Source: an uncultured Eubacteriales bacterium
Lineage (GTDB): Bacteria; Bacillota; Clostridia; Oscillospirales; Acutalibacteraceae
Length of the DNA: 54,195 nucleotides
NCBI GenBank assembly: GCA_934454845.1
Contig: CAKSGV010000014.1
Span: 1 to 54,195 of the forward strand
Reading direction: 5' to 3'
Shown here: positions 7,872 to 16,908 of the stretch, in pieces
Layout: every line of letters begins with the position of its first letter
Position numbering within the stretch: position 1 is the stretch's first letter
The notes under the pieces: model-generated
What the model saw: the letters and a program-made list of their open reading frames with translations, nothing else
What the model was told of the DNA's origin: nothing
The model's database searches: none
Program-made: the position numbers and the translations under genes

Positions 7872-9221
7872 TTAATAGGCAATGCCCTGAGCTATCATAG
7901 CGTCTGCAACCTTCTCAAAGCCTGCAATATTTGCGCCTGCTACAAGATTACCCTTAAGACCGTACTTCTTTGCGGCATTATAAGCGTTATGGAAGATATT
8001 TACCATAATGTTTTTAAGCTTAGCGTCAACCTCTTCAAATGTCCAGCTGTAACGCATAGAGTTCTGGCTCATTTCAAGAGCGGAAGTGGCAACACCGCCT
8101 GCATTTGCAGCTTTAGCTGGAGCGAACAAAATGCCTGCTTTCTGGAATTCGGCGATCGCTTCGGGAGTTGAAGGCATATTGGCGCCCTCGCCTACTGCCA
8201 TTACACCGTTTGCAATAAGAGCCTTAGCGGAATCCTCATCAATTTCATTCTGTGTAGCGCAAGGAAGTGCAATATCGCATTTAACAGTCCATATTCCCTT
8301 GCAGCCCTCGTGATATTCTGCACCTTTAACGCGGTTAACATACTCTTTGATTCTTCCGCGCTCAACCTCTTTGATCTGTTTTACAACAGCAAGATCAATA
8401 CCATTTTCATCATAGATATAACCGTTTGAATCGGACATAGCGACAACTTTGGCTCCAAGCTCGGTTGCCTTTTCATTTGCATAGATTGCAACGTTACCCG
8501 AGCCCGAAACAACAGCGGTTTTACCTTTGAACGAATCGTTTTTCATACATTTAAGCATTTCTTCTACGAAATAGCAAAGGCCGTAACCCGTTGCTTCTGT
8601 GCGGGCGAGCGAGCCGCCGTAAGAAAGACCTTTACCGGTCAAAACGCCAGTGTACTCATTTCTGAGCCTTTTATACTGACCGAACATAAATCCGATCTCT
8701 CTTGCGCCTGTTCCTATATCTCCCGCAGGAACATCGGTATCAGCACCGATATGTTTAGAAAGCTCAGTCATAAAACTCTGGCAGAAACGCATTATCTCGC
8801 CGTCAGATTTGCCCTTAGGATCGAAATCCGAGCCGCCCTTGCCGCCGCCGATCGGAAGACCGGTAAGACTGTTTTTAAATATCTGCTCAAATCCTAAGAA
8901 TTTGATAACAGAAGCATTTACCGACGGATGAAGTCTTATTCCGCCTTTATAGGGACCTATTGCGGAATTGAACTGAACGCGGTAACCGCGGTTGACCTGA
9001 ACTTTGCCGTTATCATCCACCCACGAAACACGGAAGAAGATCTGGCGCTCAGGCTCAACTATTCTCTCAAGAACTCCGCTTTCCTCGAGGCGCTTATCCG
9101 CCTCTACGACCGGCTCTAAGGATTCGAGAACCTCATAGACTGCCTGCAAAAATTCTTTTTCACCGGGGCTGCGCTTTTCAACAGACGCATAAACCCTGTT
9201 TAAATATTCCGACTTAAACAT
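7872..9221 (-). CDS. gdhA: Glutamate dehydrogenase (hexameric, NADP-type)
   Basis: Catalyses reversible reductive amination of 2-oxoglutarate to glutamate, a main ammonium-assimilation route in gut clostridia. The 449 residues fit the small hexameric class. The substrate region NSAIGPYKGGIRLHPSV (about 86-102), the active-site GLPIGGGKGGSDFDPKG (about 120-136), PAGDIGTGAREIG and the Rossmann motif VSGSGNVAIYA are intact. NADP preference is inferred from overall similarity to the 450-residue enzymes. It is monocistronic with its own promoter and shares the intergenic region with divergent thrS. Confidence 0.96.
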   Translation of the reverse strand: MFKSEYLNRVYASVEKRSPGEKEFLQAVYEVLESLEPVVEADKRLEESGVLERIVEPERQIFFRVSWVDDNGKVQVNRGYRVQFNSAIGPYKGGIRLHPSVNASVIKFLGFEQIFKNSLTGLPIGGGKGGSDFDPKGKSDGEIMRFCQSFMTELSKHIGADTDVPAGDIGTGAREIGFMFGQYKRLRNEYTGVLTGKGLSYGGSLARTEATGYGLCYFVEEMLKCMKNDSFKGKTAVVSGSGNVAIYANEKATELGAKVVAMSDSNGYIYDENGIDLAVVKQIKEVERGRIKEYVNRVKGAEYHEGCKGIWTVKCDIALPCATQNEIDEDSAKALIANGVMAVGEGANMPSTPEAIAEFQKAGILFAPAKAANAGGVATSALEMSQNSMRYSWTFEEVDAKLKNIMVNIFHNAYNAAKKYGLKGNLVAGANIAGFEKVADAMIAQGIAY

Positions 9222-9250
9222 TTTACATTCCCTCCAAACAATATATAAAA

Positions 9251-9279
9251 ATAATAACTCTAAATTTATTTATAGTCAA
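9251..9279 (-). promoter_or_regulatory. Sigma-A promoter of gdhA
   Basis: On the minus strand, TTGACT (9279-9274) and TATTAT (9256-9251) are 17 nt apart, about 30 nt upstream of the gdhA start. Confidence 0.7.
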
Positions 9280-9320
9280 TAGCTAAAATATTAATTTTTT
9301 ATTAAATAGCTTATTTTCCC

Positions 9321-9349
9321 TTGACACGGCGTTAATTTAAGGGTATCAT
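9321..9349 (+). promoter_or_regulatory. Sigma-A promoter of thrS
   Basis: TTGACA (9321-9326) and TATCAT (9344-9349) are separated by 17 nt, immediately before the T-box leader. Confidence 0.75.
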
Positions 9350-9351
9350 AA

Positions 9352-9604
9352 AGATAAAGCTGTGACAAGGAAGCTTTTTCTGATATTTAGCCGTGATAAA
9401 AGAGAGTTTTGCGTAAGCTGAAAGCAAAGCGGTCGGTTTTCGGAATAAGTACCGCCCTTTGAGCGCTGCGGGTAAAAAACGCAGCCGTGATACAAGTCCT
9501 GCGTTAAAGGAATTTAAAGTGCCGCAATAATGCGGAATGCGGGTGGAACCGCGGAGTAATATCATAATTTGTTGCTTCGTCCCTGAAATTCAGGGGCGGA
9601 GCAT
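9352..9604 (+). ncRNA. T-box riboswitch controlling thrS
   Basis: The conserved T-box core GGGTGGAACCGCGG lies at about 9541-9554. A long stem I region (about 9352-9485) precedes it, with a likely specifier codon ACC (threonine) at 9451-9453 in the loop context AATAAGTACCGCC. A terminator stem around CCCTGAA/TTCAGGGG (about 9574-9600) with a T run ends the leader. Uncharged tRNA-Thr would pair with the specifier and the T-box bulge, favouring the antiterminator and thrS transcription. Confidence 0.92.
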
Positions 9605-9627
9605 TTTTATTTTCGGGAGGTCAAAAA

Positions 9628-11538
9628 ATGGTAAATGTTGTTTTATTAGACGGATCTTCGATTTCACTTGAAAACGGCGCAAGCTGTTTTGACGCGGCAA
9701 AAGCGCTAAGTGCAGGGCTTGCTAAAAAAGCCTGTGCCGCAAAAGTGAACGGAGAGAATAAGGATTTAAGAACAGAGTTAAAAGACGGCGATAAGCTTGA
9801 AATTCTGACTTTTGACGATGAGTACGGCAGGTGGACATTCCGCCACACAGCCTCTCATATCATGGCGCAGGCAGTTAAAAGACTTTATCCTGACGCTAAG
9901 CTTACTATAGGTCCTGCAGTTGACGACGGATTTTATTACGATTTCGATGTTGAAGAAAGCTTTACAACAGCCGATCTTGAAAAAATCGAAGCAGAAATGA
10001 AAAAAATCGTGAAAGAAGACTTAAAACTCGAAAGATTTACAAAATCAAAGGCTGACGCGATAAAATTCTTTGAAGAAAAAAATGAGCCTTATAAAATTGA
10101 GCTTGTCAAAAATCTTCCCGAGGGAGCGGAAATAAGCTTTTATTCTCAGGGTGAATTCACCGATCTTTGCGCAGGAGCGCACCTGATGAGCACAGGGCTT
10201 GTAAAAGCATTCAAGCTCACTTCTGCAACCGGCGCTTATTGGCACGGCGACTCAAATAATAAAATGCTCTGCCGAATTTACGGAACCGCTTTTCCGAAGC
10301 AGAGCGCGCTCGATGAATACCTCACTATGATAGAAGAGGCTAAAAAGCGTGATCACAGAAAGCTCGGAAAAGAATTGGGTCTTTTTGCTCTCCGTGACGA
10401 GGCACCCGGAATGCCTTTCTTCCTGCCTAAGGGAATGGTGCTTAGAAATACACTTATAAGCTATTGGAGAGATGTCCATAAAAAATGGGATTATCTTGAA
10501 ATATCCACTCCTCAGATAATGCGTCGCTCGCTTTGGGAAACCTCGGGACATTGGGACCATTATCACGACGATATGTATACAACGGTTATCGATGACGAAG
10601 ATTTCGCAATAAAACCGATGAACTGCCCGGGAAGTATCCTTGTTTATGATCTTGAGCCTCATTCTTATAAAGAGCTTCCTCTTCGCTACGGCGAGCTCGG
10701 AAAGGTTCACAGAAACGAACTTTCGGGTGCACTGCACGGACTTTTCAGAGTGCGCTGCTTTACTCAAGACGATGCGCATATCCTGCTTGCTCCCGAGCAG
10801 ATAACCGACGAAGTTGTAAGAATAGCAAAGCTTTTTGACGAGGTCTACAGTCTTTTCGGTCTTCCATATGAAATAGAGCTTTCAACAATGCCTGAAGATC
10901 ATATCGGTTCGGAAGAAGACTGGGAAATAGCTACAAAGGCTTTGGCTGACGCTATTACGGGAGTCGGCAAGACTTATATTTTAAACGAGGGTGACGGCGC
11001 ATTCTACGGACCTAAGCTTGATTTCCATATTAAAGACAGTTTAGGAAGAACCTGGCAGTGCGGTACCATTCAGCTTGACTATCAGCTCCCCGGCAGATTT
11101 AATCTTGAATACACCGGAGCCGACGGTGAAAAGCACTGCCCTGTTATGATACACCGAGTTGTTTTCGGATCGATAGAAAGATTTATCGGAGTTATCACCG
11201 AGCATTTTGCAGGTGCTTTCCCTGTATGGCTTGCACCGATTCAGGTAGAAATTCTTCCTATTGCCGACCGCCACTGCGAATATGCGGAAAAGATCAAAGC
11301 CGAGCTTGAAGCTTTGGGATTAAGAGCGGAAGTTGATAAGCGCAATGAAAAGATAGGTTATAAAATAAGGGAAGCAAGACTTCAGAAAGTTCCCTATATG
11401 CTTATCTTGGGCGATAAAGAGGCTGAAGAAAACACCGTTTCCGTTCGCAAAAGAGGGGATGACGGCGATCTCGGAAGTATGTCACTTGACAGCTTTAAAG
11501 AAAGAATTTGCTCGGAAGTAAATTCAAAAACACTGTGA
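9628..11538 (+). CDS. thrS: Threonyl-tRNA synthetase
   Basis: Class II synthetase that charges tRNA-Thr. The 636 residues hold all normal domains: TGS (1-60), the SAD/editing domain with HTASHIMAQAV (about 74) and the CxxxH-type segment DLCAGAHL (about 179), the catalytic core with MNCPGSIL (zinc Cys), RCFTQDDAHI and VMIHRVVFGSIERFIG (zinc His), and an anticodon-binding domain from about 535. It follows a T-box with ribosome site GGGAGG 10 nt before the ATG. Monocistronic, ending at a strong terminator. Confidence 0.98.
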   Translation: MVNVVLLDGSSISLENGASCFDAAKALSAGLAKKACAAKVNGENKDLRTELKDGDKLEILTFDDEYGRWTFRHTASHIMAQAVKRLYPDAKLTIGPAVDDGFYYDFDVEESFTTADLEKIEAEMKKIVKEDLKLERFTKSKADAIKFFEEKNEPYKIELVKNLPEGAEISFYSQGEFTDLCAGAHLMSTGLVKAFKLTSATGAYWHGDSNNKMLCRIYGTAFPKQSALDEYLTMIEEAKKRDHRKLGKELGLFALRDEAPGMPFFLPKGMVLRNTLISYWRDVHKKWDYLEISTPQIMRRSLWETSGHWDHYHDDMYTTVIDDEDFAIKPMNCPGSILVYDLEPHSYKELPLRYGELGKVHRNELSGALHGLFRVRCFTQDDAHILLAPEQITDEVVRIAKLFDEVYSLFGLPYEIELSTMPEDHIGSEEDWEIATKALADAITGVGKTYILNEGDGAFYGPKLDFHIKDSLGRTWQCGTIQLDYQLPGRFNLEYTGADGEKHCPVMIHRVVFGSIERFIGVITEHFAGAFPVWLAPIQVEILPIADRHCEYAEKIKAELEALGLRAEVDKRNEKIGYKIREARLQKVPYMLILGDKEAEENTVSVRKRGDDGDLGSMSLDSFKERICSEVNSKTL

Positions 11539-11544
11539 TTTTAA

Positions 11545-11586
11545 AAAAATATCTGCGGTAAGATAATTTACCGCAGATTATTTTTT
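11545..11586. terminator. Bidirectional terminator between thrS and the AraC gene
   Basis: ATCTGCGGTAA (11551-11561) pairs perfectly with TTACCGCAGAT (11568-11578), with a 6-nt loop and T runs on both sides. The 3' arm overlaps the end of the minus-strand AraC gene. Confidence 0.85.
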
Positions 11587-12372
11587 ATCCTCTTTTGGGC
11601 TATCGCCGAATATTTTTTTATATGCTCTTGAAAAATACGAAACGCTGTTAAAACCGCTTTCTTTTGCCGCGTATTCTACAGACAGCTTATTTTTAAGAAG
11701 TTCCCTCGCAAAAAGACAGCGCTGGATATTTATAAATTCGGTTACCGTGTAACCCGTAAGCTTTTTAAAGGTGTGAATAAAATAAGAGTCGGAATAGCCG
11801 ACATTTTTTGCAAGAGATGAAACCGTAATCTTTGATTTCATCTCTTTTTTTATATACTCAAGCGTGGGTTTTAAAAACTCTTCCTGATCATAAATATATG
11901 TGTTTTCTGATCTTTGCGAATGCTTTTTAATAAGCAGATTTACAAGGTTTAAAACAGCGAGCTTTTTTTCAAATTCCGAATTTTCATTCTTTTTTGAGAG
12001 CAGCAAAGCGGCAACTTTATAACTTTCGATTAAATTTTCATCATTTTTTATAATACTGTCAAAAATAAAATCGGAGCCTTTAACTCCTGAAAATTCAAGA
12101 AAGCTTTCATCGATAATAAGACAGTGGTATTTTAATTTTTCCGATGTTCTGGTGGAGTGAACGGCATTCGAATTAATAACTGCGATATCGCCCGCTCTCA
12201 ATTTAAAGGGAACAAAGTTAAGCAGAAGCTCCCCCTGCCCTGAAATCACATATAATATTTCTATATTTTTATGCCAATTTGCATAGGAATAGCTGTATTC
12301 GAAAATATCGTCTGTATGAAAAATAAAGGGATATTTCGGATCAAAAGCCGAATGGATTTCATATTTTGCCAT
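11578..12372 (-). CDS. AraC-family transcriptional regulator
   Basis: 264 residues: an N-terminal cupin sugar-sensing domain (about 1-130, including GELLLNFVPFKLRAGDIAVI) and a C-terminal pair of helix-turn-helix motifs (KITVSSLAKNVGYSDSYFIH and VEYAAKESGFNSVSYFSRAY). ATG 12372 is chosen because GAGGTG lies 5 nt upstream; a GTG at 12378 overlaps that ribosome site. It is divergent from nagB-nagA, so a role as their activator is likely. The effector, an amino sugar or its phosphate, is inferred from position only. Confidence 0.88.
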   Translation of the reverse strand: MAKYEIHSAFDPKYPFIFHTDDIFEYSYSYANWHKNIEILYVISGQGELLLNFVPFKLRAGDIAVINSNAVHSTRTSEKLKYHCLIIDESFLEFSGVKGSDFIFDSIIKNDENLIESYKVAALLLSKKNENSEFEKKLAVLNLVNLLIKKHSQRSENTYIYDQEEFLKPTLEYIKKEMKSKITVSSLAKNVGYSDSYFIHTFKKLTGYTVTEFINIQRCLFARELLKNKLSVEYAAKESGFNSVSYFSRAYKKIFGDSPKEDKK

Positions 12373-12477
12373 ATACACCTCTTAAAAAAGCATAATAGTT
12401 AAAAAATAAGCATTTTTTGTCCTTATAATTATTATATAATTAAAAAAATAAAAGTCAACAGAAAGCTGAGAAAAGCA

Positions 12478-13197
12478 ATGAAAGTTATTTTATGCAAAAA
12501 TTACGAAGAGATTTCGGAAAAAGGAGCTTCGATAGTAAAAGCCCAGATTCTTTTAAAACCCGACAGCGTCTTAGGCCTTGCCACAGGATCGACTCCTAAA
12601 GGTCTTTATAAAAAGCTTTGCGGCTCCGATCTTGATTTTTCAAAGATAACAACCTTTAATCTTGATGAATATTATCCTTTAAAAAATTCCGATCCGCAAA
12701 GTTACCATACATTTATGAATGAAAATCTTTTTTCGAAGATAAACATTAACCTTAAAAACACGCATATTTTAGACGGCGAATGCTTAGATCCATCCGCCGA
12801 ATGCAAAAGCTTTGAAAAGCTTATAGAGAAAAGCGGTGGAATAGATCTTCAGCTTTTAGGTATCGGAAGAAACGGTCATATCGGCTTTAATGAGCCTGCC
12901 GAAACCCTTAAATGCAAAACGCATATCGTGAATCTTACCGAAAGCACAATTAAAGCCAATTCGAGATTTTTCAAAAGCGAAGATGAAGTTCCGAAAATGG
13001 CACTGACTATGGGGGTTGGAACGATACTGTCGGCAGGAAGTATCATAATAATGGCAAGCGGAGCCGATAAGCATTATGCAGTTAAGCATTTGCTTGATAA
13101 TGAAATAACCACAAAAGTTCCGGCAACGATTTTAAAAGCTCACAGAAATACCGTGCTTATATGCGACAAGGAGGCTTATTATGGATCTGCTGATTAA
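12478..13197 (+). CDS. nagB: Glucosamine-6-phosphate deaminase
   Basis: Converts glucosamine-6-phosphate to fructose-6-phosphate and ammonia in the cytoplasm. Key segments are the phosphate loop GLATGSTPKGLYK (about 39-51), LDEYYPL with the proton-shuttling Asp (about 62), and GIGRNGHIGFNEP with the catalytic Asn/His region (about 127-139). The 239 residues equal the usual Gram-positive length. The ribosome site is weak (GAGAAAAGC). It overlaps nagA by 17 nt, forming a two-gene operon opposite an AraC regulator. Confidence 0.96.
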   Translation: MKVILCKNYEEISEKGASIVKAQILLKPDSVLGLATGSTPKGLYKKLCGSDLDFSKITTFNLDEYYPLKNSDPQSYHTFMNENLFSKININLKNTHILDGECLDPSAECKSFEKLIEKSGGIDLQLLGIGRNGHIGFNEPAETLKCKTHIVNLTESTIKANSRFFKSEDEVPKMALTMGVGTILSAGSIIIMASGADKHYAVKHLLDNEITTKVPATILKAHRNTVLICDKEAYYGSAD

Positions 13198-14245
13198 AAA
13201 TGCGAATGTTTTCGGGAAACTTACTAATATTTACAGCAAAGACGGCGTTATCGAAGAGTATGATCCAAGGACAGTTTGCGAAAATATCCTTGATGTGAAC
13301 GGCAGCAAGGTTTTCCCCGGGCTTATAGATATTCACACTCACGGCTGCGGCGGAGCCGACGTTATGGACGGAAAATCATCATATATCTCAAAAATTCTTA
13401 AAAGCCACGGCACGACCTCTTTTTGCCCTACGACAATGACTATGCCCAAAGCTTCTATCACAAAAATATGTTCTGAAATCCCCGATACTAAAGACGGTGC
13501 TCATTTCTTAGGATATAATATCGAGGGTCCTTTTGTAAGCCGAGAAAAATGCGGCGCGCAAAATCCCGAATATCTTACAGATCCCGATATCTTTTGGTTT
13601 AATTTGCTTAAAAACACTGCAATAGCAGTGGTTGCTCCCGAACTTAAAAACAGCGAAGAATTTATAAAAAACTGTAAAGCTAAAGTATCTATAGGACACA
13701 CAAATGCTAGTTACGAGCAGACTTTAAAGGCTATAAAAAACGGAGCGGACAGCCTCACTCACACCTTTAACGCCATGCCGGAACCTCACCACAGAAATAA
13801 ATCGGTTATCGACGCGGCTTTGGATGAAAATATCTATGTTCAGCTTATCTGCGACGGATTTCACAACTCAAAAACCTTTGTGCGCTTTCTTTTCGGAGCG
13901 TTCGGCAGCGGCAGGGTGATACTTATAAGTGACAGCCTTGCGGCAACAGGCTTTGAAGACGGAAGATATAATTTCGGAAATCAGCAGATAACGGTTAAAG
14001 ACCGAAAAGCCTATCTCGATAACGGCAGTATAGCGGGAAGTACCTCTTTTTTGATCGACTGTGTGAAAAAAGCGATAGAATTCGGTGTTTCGGAATACGA
14101 TGCCTTTACTTCCGCCACCAAAACTCCCGCCGACTATTTAGGAATTAAAAAAGGAAGAATTGAGTCCGGGTTTGACGCCGATTTCATAGTTACCGATAAC
14201 GATTATAATATTTTAAAGGTTATAACAAAAGAGCAGCTTATTTAA
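13181..14245 (+). CDS. nagA: N-acetylglucosamine-6-phosphate deacetylase
   Basis: Amidohydrolase that removes acetate from GlcNAc-6-phosphate, giving the substrate for NagB. The metal and substrate motifs are visible: DIHTHGCGG (about 49-57), EGPFV (about 114), SIGHTNA (about 170), THTFNAMPE (about 191), DGFHNS (about 227) and ISDSLAATG (about 249). The 354 residues are slightly short of the 380 typical for the family but no domain is missing. The ribosome site AAGGAGG lies inside the nagB end, 8 nt before the ATG. A strong terminator follows. Confidence 0.96.
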   Translation: MDLLIKNANVFGKLTNIYSKDGVIEEYDPRTVCENILDVNGSKVFPGLIDIHTHGCGGADVMDGKSSYISKILKSHGTTSFCPTTMTMPKASITKICSEIPDTKDGAHFLGYNIEGPFVSREKCGAQNPEYLTDPDIFWFNLLKNTAIAVVAPELKNSEEFIKNCKAKVSIGHTNASYEQTLKAIKNGADSLTHTFNAMPEPHHRNKSVIDAALDENIYVQLICDGFHNSKTFVRFLFGAFGSGRVILISDSLAATGFEDGRYNFGNQQITVKDRKAYLDNGSIAGSTSFLIDCVKKAIEFGVSEYDAFTSATKTPADYLGIKKGRIESGFDADFIVTDNDYNILKVITKEQLI

Positions 14246-14258
14246 AAAGGTTTGCTGT

Positions 14259-14300
14259 AAAAAAAGAAAGTCTTTAAATACATAAAGACTTTCTTTTTTT
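14259..14300. terminator. Bidirectional terminator between nagA and galK
   Basis: An 18-bp perfect stem (14259-14276 with 14283-14300, loop AATACA) has A and T runs at its base, suitable for both convergent genes. Confidence 0.9.
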
Positions 14301-14303
14301 ATT

Positions 14304-15575
14304 TTATTTTATTTCATATCCGCCCACAGGTCTGATTTTCAGTGGAACACAGGCATTTTCACCGAAAACATTTTCTATCATTTTTTTATATTCTAAAAAT
14401 CTTGTTTTCGGAATATAGCACTGAATAGTTCCTGCAAATCCGCCTCCGTGAACTCGTGCCGTTCCGCAGCCGTTTAAAAACTCTTTTGTTAAGGCAATTG
14501 CGAGCGACAAACCTTGTTCCTTGGCATTTGATACGGGAAAAAGATTTTGAAGATATTTAAAAGATGATTCTCCGGATTTATCCACAAGATTTAAAAATTC
14601 TTCAAAATCGCCGGTTTTAAGTGCATCTTTCATTTTAAAAACGCGCTCATTTTCATTAAAGAAATGGAAAGCTCTTAAAACAGCTCTATCGGAGCATTCT
14701 TTGCGGAGATCTTTAAGTCTGGAGTAAAATTCGCCGCGGTCGGCGTCTCTTAAAAAGTCCACTCCGAGTGCATTGCTTATCTCTTTGCACTCGATCGTAA
14801 TATCTGCATAATCCTGCGTAAGATCGGCATGATTTCCACCTGTATCAACAACGCAAAGCTGATAATCGGTTTTATCAACATCAAAATTGATTTTTTCGAT
14901 TTTCGGATTTTCCGGATCATTAAAATCGGCAAAAGTGAATCCTCCGACAGAGCTTGCCATCTGATCCAAAAGACCGCTCGGTTTTCCGAAATAAACATTC
15001 TCGGCAAATTGAGAAAATTTAGCTATAGAAACATTATCTACTTTATTTTCACAGAAAAGACCGTTTACAATATTTGCCACCAAAACTTCAAACGCCGCAG
15101 AGGAAGAAAGACCTGAGCCTTTTAAAACATTTGAAGTGGTATAAGCTTCAAAACCCGAAAGCTTAAAGCCCGATTCTTTGAACTTTGCGATAACGCCTCT
15201 GATAAGCGCGCTTGCTCTGCCGCTTTCTTCGGGCTTAACCTTTAAATCGGTGATATCTACAATATCTTCCGGGTAACCCTCTGATTTTATACGGACATTA
15301 TTCCCCGAATTTGCGCTGACTATGGCTATAACATCTAAATCAACGCTTGCCGCTATCACTGCACCGTGCTGATGATCGGTGTGATTTCCTCCGATTTCCG
15401 TTCTTCCGGGGGCAGAAAAAATTCTGAGATTATCTCTGTCTCCATAAAGCTTTTCAAATTTCGAAACAGCATTTGAATATCTTTCACGGGAAACTTTCAA
15501 ATCACCGTAAAGCATTTCAAGAGAAGTATCAAAAGCACCCGAAGAAATTTTTTCTTTTAATTCTTTACAATTCAT
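14304..15575 (-). CDS. galK: Galactokinase
   Basis: GHMP kinase that phosphorylates galactose at C1. The galactokinase signature appears as GRTEIGGNHTDHQHG (about 58-72), the ATP loop as LKGSGLSSSAAFE (about 150-162), and motif III as GTARVHGGGFAG (about 376). The protein has 423 residues with a roughly 35-residue N-terminal extension before the galactose-binding signature, common in clostridial galactokinases. No galT, galE or lacZ is nearby, so the Leloir genes are scattered. Separated from ackA by about 20 nt on the same strand; ackA could be read first. Confidence 0.92.
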   Translation of the reverse strand: MNCKELKEKISSGAFDTSLEMLYGDLKVSRERYSNAVSKFEKLYGDRDNLRIFSAPGRTEIGGNHTDHQHGAVIAASVDLDVIAIVSANSGNNVRIKSEGYPEDIVDITDLKVKPEESGRASALIRGVIAKFKESGFKLSGFEAYTTSNVLKGSGLSSSAAFEVLVANIVNGLFCENKVDNVSIAKFSQFAENVYFGKPSGLLDQMASSVGGFTFADFNDPENPKIEKINFDVDKTDYQLCVVDTGGNHADLTQDYADITIECKEISNALGVDFLRDADRGEFYSRLKDLRKECSDRAVLRAFHFFNENERVFKMKDALKTGDFEEFLNLVDKSGESSFKYLQNLFPVSNAKEQGLSLAIALTKEFLNGCGTARVHGGGFAGTIQCYIPKTRFLEYKKMIENVFGENACVPLKIRPVGGYEIK

Positions 15576-15594
15576 AAATTAAACTCCGATATTA

Positions 15595-16791
15595 TTATTC
15601 TGAAATAAGTCTTAAAGTGTCACGCGCAATTGCAAGTTCCTCGTTTGTGGGAATAACATAAACATTTACTTTGCTGTCGGCAGTAGAAATCTTCACTTCA
15701 CTGCCGCGAAGATGATTCTTTTCCTTATCGATTTTTATTCCCATATATGAGAGATTTTCGCAAACATATTCACGAAGTTCCGGATCATTTTCTCCTATTC
15801 CGCCTGTGAATGCTATAACATCAACGCCGTTCATAGCGGCAATATAGGAACCGACAAATTTCAAAATCTGATAGCGTTGCATATCGATAGCGAGCTGAGC
15901 TCTCTTATTTCCTTTTTCAGCCGCAGCGGCAACATCTCTGTTATCATTCGATACTCCGGAAATTCCGAATACGCCTGACTTCTTATTGCAAATAGTATTG
16001 ATATCGGCAGCGGAAAGATTTTCTTTTTCCGCAATAAATGTTAAAGCAGAAGGATCGAGTGTGCCGGAACGGGTGCCCATCATAAATCCGTCAAGCGGAG
16101 TAAATCCCATAGAAGTATCCATACACTCGCCGTTTTTAACAGCCGTTATGGAGCAACCGTTTCCAAGGTGACAAGTGATGATTTTTAAATCCTTTTTGTC
16201 TTTATTTTCAAGAACGGCGGCACGATCCGAAACATAATGATGAGATGTGCCGTGAGCACCGTATTTCCTCACACCGTATTTTTCGTAGTATTCATAAGGA
16301 AGTGCATACATATAAGCTTTCGGAGGCATAGTCTGATGAAAAGAAGTATCAAAAACAACCGCCTGCGGAATTTTATCTCCGAATGTTTTAATGCAAGCTT
16401 TTATTGCCAAAACATGTGCCGGATTATGAAGCGGAGCCATTGCCCCCAGCTCGGAAATCTGCTCGATAACCTTCTCATTAACAAGACATGAGCCCTTAAA
16501 AACAGCCCCTCCCTGCACTATTCGATGCCCGATAGCGGAAATCTCATCAAATGAGTCTATAACCTTAGCCTCCGATTTAGTCATTGCATAAACAACAGCT
16601 TCAAAAGCCTCGCTGTGGGTGGGCATAGGAGTTTCGGCACTGTAAGTTCTCCCATCGGCAGCTTTATGAGAAATAGCACCCGTGACTCCTATTCTCTCGC
16701 AAAGACCTTTTGCCAAAACCTGCTCATTTTCCATATCAATCAATTGATATTTCAGCGAAGAGCTTCCCGCATTTACTACAAAAATTTTCAT
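15595..16791 (-). CDS. ackA: Acetate kinase
   Basis: Transfers phosphate from acetyl phosphate to ADP, making acetate and ATP, the usual energy-yielding end step of fermentation. All hallmark segments are present: NAGSSSLKYQL (7-17), FDTSFHQTMP (about 147), HLGNGCSI (about 208), MGTRSGTLDP (about 239) and GGIGEND (about 329). ATG 16791 is chosen because it gives the standard MKIFVVNAG start, a normal 398 residues, and has GGAGGA 6 nt upstream; the frame stays open further upstream but is not protein-like. No pta lies next to it. Confidence 0.97.
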   Translation of the reverse strand: MKIFVVNAGSSSLKYQLIDMENEQVLAKGLCERIGVTGAISHKAADGRTYSAETPMPTHSEAFEAVVYAMTKSEAKVIDSFDEISAIGHRIVQGGAVFKGSCLVNEKVIEQISELGAMAPLHNPAHVLAIKACIKTFGDKIPQAVVFDTSFHQTMPPKAYMYALPYEYYEKYGVRKYGAHGTSHHYVSDRAAVLENKDKKDLKIITCHLGNGCSITAVKNGECMDTSMGFTPLDGFMMGTRSGTLDPSALTFIAEKENLSAADINTICNKKSGVFGISGVSNDNRDVAAAAEKGNKRAQLAIDMQRYQILKFVGSYIAAMNGVDVIAFTGGIGENDPELREYVCENLSYMGIKIDKEKNHLRGSEVKISTADSKVNVYVIPTNEELAIARDTLRLISE

Positions 16792-16908
16792 ATTCCATCC
16801 TCCGAAAAAAATGTTGAAAAGAGTATCATAGTATGATAAACTATATATAATAATATAATATTTATATTGTTTTTTCAAGAGTATTTTATCAAAAAGCGGT
16901 GAAGTTTC

